Below, piece after piece: positions 5,515 through 9,756 of a stretch of 9,756 nucleotides of DNA; the first letter of the stretch is position 1; every line of letters starts with the position of its first letter. Under the pieces are notes generated by a model, which ran no database searches, was not told where the DNA came from, and saw nothing but the letters and a program-made list of their open reading frames with translations. The DNA is taken from positions 1-9,756 of the forward strand of contig JAJFHC010000112.1 in assembly GCA_021775835.1 (NCBI GenBank), read 5' to 3'. A program made the position numbers and the translations under genes. The DNA is from Hyphomicrobiales bacterium. GTDB lineage: Bacteria > Pseudomonadota > Alphaproteobacteria > Rhizobiales > JAJFHC01.

Positions 5515-6752
5515 TTTGCCGGGCGTGGAATGAGCGCAGGCGCCTTTTTGATCGCACGTCTTATTGTCAGCACAAAGACCAGCGCAACAATCAAGAACCC
5601 CGTCGATAACCCATGGCGCGTGTCGGCGAACATCGGCGTTGAAACGCAAAGCACCCAGACGGCGGCGAGCATCCATTGCTCATATTTCAACCACCCGGTC
5701 TGAAGCGCGCGCATGACGACCACCGCGACGGGAAAGCCGAGAATAATAAGCTCATAATAAAACCCGTAAGGCGCAACCAGAAAGACACCGGCAATTAGCG
5801 CGGCGGCGCGCAACGCGTCGTCGTCGATCATCCGCCATACGCGCCAGACCATGAATGCGGCCCCGAGCCCACATGCGAGATGGAAGACCCGCGCCGGCCA
5901 TTCCGGTAGTCCGGCGTAAAGCGCGGCCGAATAGGGCGTCGCCATCTTCGCGAGCGGCATCATGCCGACGCCAACCCGTTCGCTCACCTCCGTGACAGCA
6001 GCAAAAAACGCGAGCCAAGGCTCGGCTCCATAGGCGGCGAGGCTCAACAATGCGAGGGCAGTCGCCGTTAACGCCGCGACGCCGATGGCGCGCCAGCATC
6101 CCGCCGCGAGATAAGCGATGGGAATAAGCAGCCCGAGATGCGGTTTCATTGTGAGCAACCCCGCGGCGATCCCGGCGACAATGGGACGGCGCTTCGGATC
6201 GCTCGCCGCAATGATCAGCAGCGCGGCTGTCAGGAAACCATTCTGGCCGCTTGTAAATGCAATGAACGCTGCCGGCGAGGCGACAACGCCGAAGAAGAGG
6301 AGATTGTCTTTAATCTCTCTACGGAGCAATGTCGTATAGGCGCCGGCGGAGTTTGCGGAGAAAATTGTAAAGCCGAGCAAATAGGGCATGCCGGCAAACG
6401 CCGCGATGACGAGAAAATATGTGGGCGGGTATTGCCAGCTTAAGGTGAGATCGTCGCGACCTGGAAACGCCGTGTTCAATCGCGCCTGAAAATCGGCGAC
6501 GGTGTAGATGTCGGCGGCGGCGCCCTCGGCGGCGGCGCGCGCGGCGACAAAGAAGGCGGAGAAATCGCCGCCGATCATAATCCCGCTCGCGCCGGCAAGT
6601 GCGGTTACATACATGACCGCGCTGGTGGCGATGGAAATACCGGCCCAGACGCCAAAGACCAGCCACAGATTGCGCCGCGTCGGCACATAGCGCGCCCAGC
6701 GCATCGCCGTGGCTGACGGTTCAGGCCGGCTGGAATTTTCAGCGGTCTCCAT
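5511..6752 (-). CDS. GT87-like (DUF2029) integral membrane glycosyltransferase
   Basis: This is a polytopic inner-membrane protein that resembles the GT-C glycosyltransferases of family GT87, which use polyprenyl-phosphate sugars. Counting from the ATG at 6752 (413 aa), a first membrane helix (about 29-53) leads to the extracytoplasmic [17 protein letters not shown] (61-77), whose Asp is the expected catalytic residue. YPPTYF follows at 108-113, [12 protein letters not shown] at 168-179 and [13 protein letters not shown] at 203-215, with about ten hydrophobic segments overall. The donor and acceptor cannot be told from sequence. The frame is open to a GTG at 6866, but that adds 38 basic, Pro-rich residues overlapping the rmuC promoter region, so 6752 is more likely; a third choice is 6704. 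No strong ribosome site was seen at any of them. It is probably a single-gene unit, convergent with recR. Confidence 0.82.
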   Translation of the reverse strand: METAENSSRPEPSATAMRWARYVPTRRNLWLVFGVWAGISIATSAVMYVTALAGASGIMIGGDFSAFFVAARAAAEGAAADIYTVADFQARLNTAFPGRDDLTLSWQYPPTYFLVIAAFAGMPYLLGFTIFSANSAGAYTTLLRREIKDNLLFFGVVASPAAFIAFTSGQNGFLTAALLIIAASDPKRRPIVAGIAAGLLTMKPHLGLLIPIAYLAAGCWRAIGVAALTATALALLSLAAYGAEPWLAFFAAVTEVSERVGVGMMPLAKMATPYSAALYAGLPEWPARVFHLACGLGAAFMVWRVWRMIDDDALRAAALIAGVFLVAPYGFYYELIILGFPVAVVVMRALQTGWLKYEQWMLAAVWVLCVSTPMFADTRHGLSTGFLIVALVFVLTIRRAIKKAPALIPRPAN

Positions 6753-6809
6753 AGGGAGCGTTTTACGCCGGCGCGCCTTTCCCTTTCGTTTAGGCGGCGC
6801 GTTCGGGCG

Positions 6810-6838
6810 TTGTCGCGGGTGGGGCGGGGAGAAATTAT
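6810..6838 (+). promoter_or_regulatory. Possible rmuC promoter
   Basis: TTGTCG (6810-6815) and AATTAT (6833-6838) match the -35 and -10 consensus at four of six bases each, with a 17-nt spacer, about 40 nt upstream of the rmuC ATG. The predicted start site would fall within the inverted repeat at 6837-6859. Weak, by eye only. Confidence 0.28.
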
Positions 6839-6859
6839 TCGGGACTCTGGCCCCCGAAT
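6837..6859. repeat. Inverted repeat in the GT87/rmuC divergent region
   Basis: ATTCGGG (6837-6843) and CCCGAAT (6853-6859) form a perfect 7-bp inverted repeat with a 9-nt spacer. It lies between the two divergent genes and ends 18 nt before the rmuC ATG. It could be a repressor operator over the start site or a hairpin in the mRNA leader. There is no T-run, so it is not a terminator. Confidence 0.4.
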
Positions 6860-6877
6860 CGTGCACATGTTCACGTT

Positions 6878-8317
6878 ATGTTTTCATCAGTACTCACAGA
6901 CGCCGGCCTTGCGCCCGGCTCTCCCGGCTTCTGGATCGCGTTCGCGCTGTTGGCTTCGCTCATCGCGGCCGGTTCATTTTGGGCGCAGTCATCCGGCCGG
7001 GCGAAGGCCCTCGCGCGGACGCTGGAGGCGGCAAAGCTGAAACTCGCCAGCGCTGAACAGCGCGCGAGCGACGCAGTCAAACTGGAGGCTGAACTTGACG
7101 ATGAGCGTCGCCGGCGCGCCGATGCGGAAAACGTTTCGGCCGCGCAAGAGGCAAGGCTGGAAGAGCGCGAAAGGGCTGTCGCTGATGAGCGTGCTCGCCT
7201 CGAATCGGAGTTCAAGGCAACGACGGCCGATCTCCTGAAAGGCGCCCATGAGTCGTTCCTTCAAAACGCGAAACAGACGTTCGATCTCTACAAACAGACG
7301 GCGTCGAGCGAAGGCGACAAGCGCGTCAAAGCGATGGATGATCTCCTCAAACCCGTGAGCGATACGCTGACGCGCTATGAAAAAGGCCTTGCGGAAATGC
7401 GCGCGGAACAGGCGCAGGCCCGCGGTGCGCTCAAAAACCAGATCGGCGATCTGGCCCGGCAAACCCAGGATGTTCGCGCCGAAGCGCAGAAGCTGACGAC
7501 GGCGCTCCGCGCCGGGCCGAAAACGCGTGGCCGGTGGGGCGAGGAGCAGTTGAAAAACGTTGTCGAGATCGCCGGCATGACGGCCCATGTGGACTTCATC
7601 GAACAAGCCTCGCATGCCGACGGCGACAAGCGGAAGATCCCCGACATGGTGGTCAGCCTGCCCGGCAAGCGGGTGATCGCGGTTGATTCAAAGGTTTCGC
7701 TCGGCGCCTATCTCGACGCCGTCGAGGCGGAAACGGACGAAGCCAAAACTGCCGCGCTTCATCGCCATGCGGATGATTTATGGAACCACGTCAAATCCCT
7801 GTCGCTGAAAGACTATGCAGCAACTTTGCGGGACTCGCTTGATTACACGGTGCTGTTCCTGCCGGGGGAGCATTTCTTTTCCGCCGCTCTCGAAGTGCGC
7901 CCGGACCTTTATCAAAAATCATTTGAGCAGAAGATCCTTGTGGCGACGCCGACAATCCTCATTGCCGTGTTGAAATCGGCCGCCCTGAACTGGCGCCAGG
8001 AAAAGATGACGGAGCACGCAAACGAAGTCGCCGGCATGGCGAAGGATCTTTACGACAGCCTCTTTACCATGGCCGGCAATATGAAGTCGCTCGGCCGGTC
8101 GCTTGAGGGCGCGGTAAAGAATTACAACACATCTGTCGGCGGCTTTGAGGGACGCGTTCTCTCCCGCGCGCGCAAATTCGCTGAGTACCAGTTGCCGGGC
8201 GTCGACAAGGACATACCGGATACGGGTTTAGTGGAAGGCGCGCTTCGCGAAATGCGCGACGGCCCGGAGTTGCGACTTGAATTTGATTCGGACGAGGCAA
8301 AGGACGACGCGGCTTAA
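6878..8317 (+). CDS. rmuC: DNA recombination protein RmuC
   Basis: RmuC proteins limit recombination at inverted repeats and carry a PD-(D/E)XK-type nuclease core; the mechanism is only partly known. This one has 479 aa, a normal length. A membrane anchor at about 18-36 is followed by a long Ala/Glu/Arg-rich coiled coil (about 40-115, again 165-210). The conserved core has TRGRWGEEQL (216-225), PDMVVSLPGKRVIAVDSKV (255-273, with D256 and DSK 270-272 as the nuclease-like residues), VLFLPGEHFFSAAL (325-338) and QKILVATPTILIAVLKSAAL (351-370). The ATG at 6878 is followed directly by the anchor; no clear Shine-Dalgarno site. It is divergent from the GT87-like gene and followed by a small membrane-protein gene on the same strand. 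Confidence 0.94.
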   Translation: MFSSVLTDAGLAPGSPGFWIAFALLASLIAAGSFWAQSSGRAKALARTLEAAKLKLASAEQRASDAVKLEAELDDERRRRADAENVSAAQEARLEERERAVADERARLESEFKATTADLLKGAHESFLQNAKQTFDLYKQTASSEGDKRVKAMDDLLKPVSDTLTRYEKGLAEMRAEQAQARGALKNQIGDLARQTQDVRAEAQKLTTALRAGPKTRGRWGEEQLKNVVEIAGMTAHVDFIEQASHADGDKRKIPDMVVSLPGKRVIAVDSKVSLGAYLDAVEAETDEAKTAALHRHADDLWNHVKSLSLKDYAATLRDSLDYTVLFLPGEHFFSAALEVRPDLYQKSFEQKILVATPTILIAVLKSAALNWRQEKMTEHANEVAGMAKDLYDSLFTMAGNMKSLGRSLEGAVKNYNTSVGGFEGRVLSRARKFAEYQLPGVDKDIPDTGLVEGALREMRDGPELRLEFDSDEAKDDAA

Positions 8318-8328
8318 AGGTTGGCGGT

Positions 8329-8343
8329 GTGTAGAAAATACAC
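8329..8343. repeat. Short palindrome upstream of the small membrane protein
   Basis: GTGTAGAAAATACAC is a perfect 5-bp inverted repeat around GAAAA, starting 12 nt after the rmuC stop and 22 nt before the ATG at 8366. Its size and position would suit an operator, but one such repeat can easily arise by chance. Confidence 0.25.
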
Positions 8344-8365
8344 GGACTCTGCCTATATCTTGGTT

Positions 8366-8656
8366 ATGAATATTAATCTTGGGAAGCTTTCGATCTGCAT
8401 CTTTCTCGCTGTCGTCGTCGCAATTTTTCTCTCTATATTCTTTTCCGTGCCGTACGTCTTTTCAGCAGTTGGGTTCGTCGGGCTTTTGCTTGCTATGCAT
8501 CTCGCAGTGTTCGATGAGGATTTCCCACGGGGATGGAGCAATCCGGACGGCTCTGAGCCTGTGCCTTGGCGTTGGTTGGCGATAAAAGGCGTTATCTTCT
8601 TTGTTTTGCTATCGCTTGTTTTTATCTTCCCCGAATTACATAATTTTGGCCGATAG
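8366..8656 (+). CDS. Small membrane protein of unknown function, about three helices
   Basis: A 96-aa protein is predicted from the ATG at 8366. Three hydrophobic segments are visible: about residues 8-27 (LSICIFLAVVVAIFLSIFFS), 30-49 and 70-89 (IKGVIFFVLLSLVFIF). They are separated by a polar loop DEDFPRGWSNPDGSEPVPW (about 50-68) that is rich in Asp, Gly, Pro and Trp. The frame also opens at a TTG at 8321, giving 111 aa, but that adds a polar non-conserved-looking stretch and there is no well-placed ribosome site for either. I do not recognise the family. The sequence is AT-richer than rmuC (about 47 percent GC on 8401-8460). The consistent helix-loop-helix pattern supports a real gene, but the ORF is short and unsupported by motifs. 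It converges on the ABC permease gene with 18 nt between the stops. Confidence 0.6.
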   Translation: MNINLGKLSICIFLAVVVAIFLSIFFSVPYVFSAVGFVGLLLAMHLAVFDEDFPRGWSNPDGSEPVPWRWLAIKGVIFFVLLSLVFIFPELHNFGR

Positions 8657-8674
8657 GCGAAAGTGGTCTCAGGC

Positions 8675-9756
8675 TTAAGCCCGTTCCTTCTTCGCCAGTC
8701 GCCAGACCTCGCGCATTTTGGGTGGTGATGCCTGCAGGATGGCCTGACGGAAAATCCGGCCCATGGTTCGCATCAGGAAGAAAGCGAATGTCAGCATCAG
8801 CGCCGTTGCGCCGATAATCTCCCACATTGGCGGATCGGCGGCGGCTCGCATCATGACGGCGTAGGGCGTATAGATCGGGATCCAGGTGAGGATCGTCGCG
8901 ATGACGCCGTTCGGTTCTTGAAACACCATGATCATGAAGGGGAGCGGTGCGAAGACGAGCAGCATCACCGGACCCATATAGGATTGGGCGTCCTGCAGCG
9001 AGTTGGAGATCGCGCCGATGGCGAGAAACAGCATCGCAAAAATCAGATAGGCGCAGAAAAAATAGAACAGATACACGAGCAACAGGTTTGACGATGTCAG
9101 GGCGCTGACGATGGTCATGGCAACGCCCTCCTGCCCGCCAGTGTCTATCGTCGCGCTGATGCCAATACCGCCAGCGATAAAAAGGGTTGGCATGGTGAGG
9201 CCAACGGCGCCGATGCCGAGCAATTTGCCCATCATCAACTGATTGGCGGTGACCGACGACAACAAGATTTCGACGATCTTGTTTGAGCGTTCCTCGATCG
9301 TGTTGGTCAGGAGAAGATTGCCGACGCCAAAAATGATGACCAGCAACATGTAGGTCATGGCGGCGGGAAGGGCTGATTCAATACGGTCTTTGAGGCCGAG
9401 TTCAGCCTCGCCAGGGGCCCGGTCCGGGCGGAAGGACGCCACCGGCGCATCCACGGATTCGATGTCTTTGATCGCTTCGTCGGCAACACCCATCTCATTA
9501 TATTTAGCGCGTTTCAGCGCATCGGTGAGCGCTGTCGATACGCGCGACTGGAGTTCGGTATCGGTGATGTGCCGGCTCCAATATTGCGCCGATGCGGCGT
9601 CGTCGCTCGCGCCAAAATCCGCAGGGATAAGGATTGCGGCAAATAGCGGACGGTCGCCTTCTGGCGTCCGGATCTCTTTGTCTTCAAGGAGATAGGGCCG
9701 GAGCGCCGCCTCGGCCGCGTCGATGCTCGCCGCGTTCTGTGCGCCTTCCGGGAGAT
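8675..9756 (-). CDS. ABC-2 type transporter permease (NatB-like), 5' end outside window
   Basis: This is the membrane subunit of an ABC transporter of the NatB/YhaP type, likely exporting an ion or small molecule with a separate ATPase. The frame stays open from an ATG at 9493 through to the window edge, so that ATG is internal; 359 residues are visible. The first 160 or so form the large extracytoplasmic domain that normally lies between the first and second helices (start TPEGDRPLFAAILIPADFG, with ITDTELQSRV further on). A helix (AMTYMLLVIIFGVGNLLLT) leads to the family signature TIEERSNKIVEILLSSVTAN, QLMMGKLLGIG, then four or five more helices (for example YMGPVMLLVFAPLPFMIMVF) and a basic C-terminus. 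The missing N-terminal helix and an ATPase gene such as natA would be expected just beyond the right edge. The substrate is unknown. Confidence 0.88.
   Translation of the reverse strand, partial: LPEGAQNAASIDAAEAALRPYLLEDKEIRTPEGDRPLFAAILIPADFGASDDAASAQYWSRHITDTELQSRVSTALTDALKRAKYNEMGVADEAIKDIESVDAPVASFRPDRAPGEAELGLKDRIESALPAAMTYMLLVIIFGVGNLLLTNTIEERSNKIVEILLSSVTANQLMMGKLLGIGAVGLTMPTLFIAGGIGISATIDTGGQEGVAMTIVSALTSSNLLLVYLFYFFCAYLIFAMLFLAIGAISNSLQDAQSYMGPVMLLVFAPLPFMIMVFQEPNGVIATILTWIPIYTPYAVMMRAAADPPMWEIIGATALMLTFAFFLMRTMGRIFRQAILQASPPKMREVWRLAKKERA

Noticed and set aside
6869..6883. GTTC-N7-GTTT at the rmuC start as a LexA box of the alphaproteobacterial type (GTTC-N7-GTTC)
   Set aside because: One mismatch in the second half-site and it overlaps the start codon; another near match at 6801-6815 also fails. 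Too weak to claim SOS control.
8672..8681. Palindrome GGCTTAAGCC between the convergent stops as a terminator
   Set aside because: It has no loop bases and no T-run, so it cannot form a useful hairpin; it overlaps the permease stop.

Overview
The window reads as ordinary, gene-dense chromosome of an alphaproteobacterium. The evidence is the GC-rich coding sequence, the order small SRP RNA - dnaX - ybaB - recR, the alphaproteobacterial style of DnaX (degenerate zinc module, acidic tail) and a pheA-type prephenate dehydratase beside a long NudC. I cannot name the genus. No IS element, integrase, tRNA, CRISPR array or phage gene is visible.

Layout: a 5'-truncated prephenate dehydratase gene (1-825, +) meets nudC (822-1730, -) tail to tail. 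nudC is divergent from the 4.5S/SRP RNA gene ffs (about 1820-1910, +). After a short leader with a strong hairpin comes the replication/repair cluster dnaX (1992-3830), ybaB/ebfC (3837-4157) and recR (4909-5514). A two-gene, lower-GC accessory module sits between ybaB and recR: an 87-aa unknown protein (4212-4475) and a retropepsin-like aspartic protease (4450-4905). A GT87-like membrane glycosyltransferase (5511-6752, -) converges on recR. It is divergent from rmuC (6878-8317, +), which is followed by a small three-helix membrane protein (8366-8656, +). The right end is an ABC-2/NatB-type transporter permease (8675 to beyond 9756, -).

How the genes relate: dnaX, ybaB and recR form the widely conserved replication/recombination cluster, and rmuC is a further DNA-maintenance gene. 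ffs supplies the RNA of the co-translational membrane-targeting particle, and the integral-membrane products here are typical of its clients. PheA and NudC are housekeeping metabolism.

The two most interesting signals are: (1) an uninterrupted run of nine A at 3212-3220 in dnaX, exactly between the clamp-loader core and the tau-specific tail, with stop codons close by in both other frames, which looks like a programmed slippage site making a short gamma form; and (2) the retropepsin module nested inside the ybaB-recR pair, which carries the only perfect Shine-Dalgarno sequence I found in the window and may now drive recR translation.
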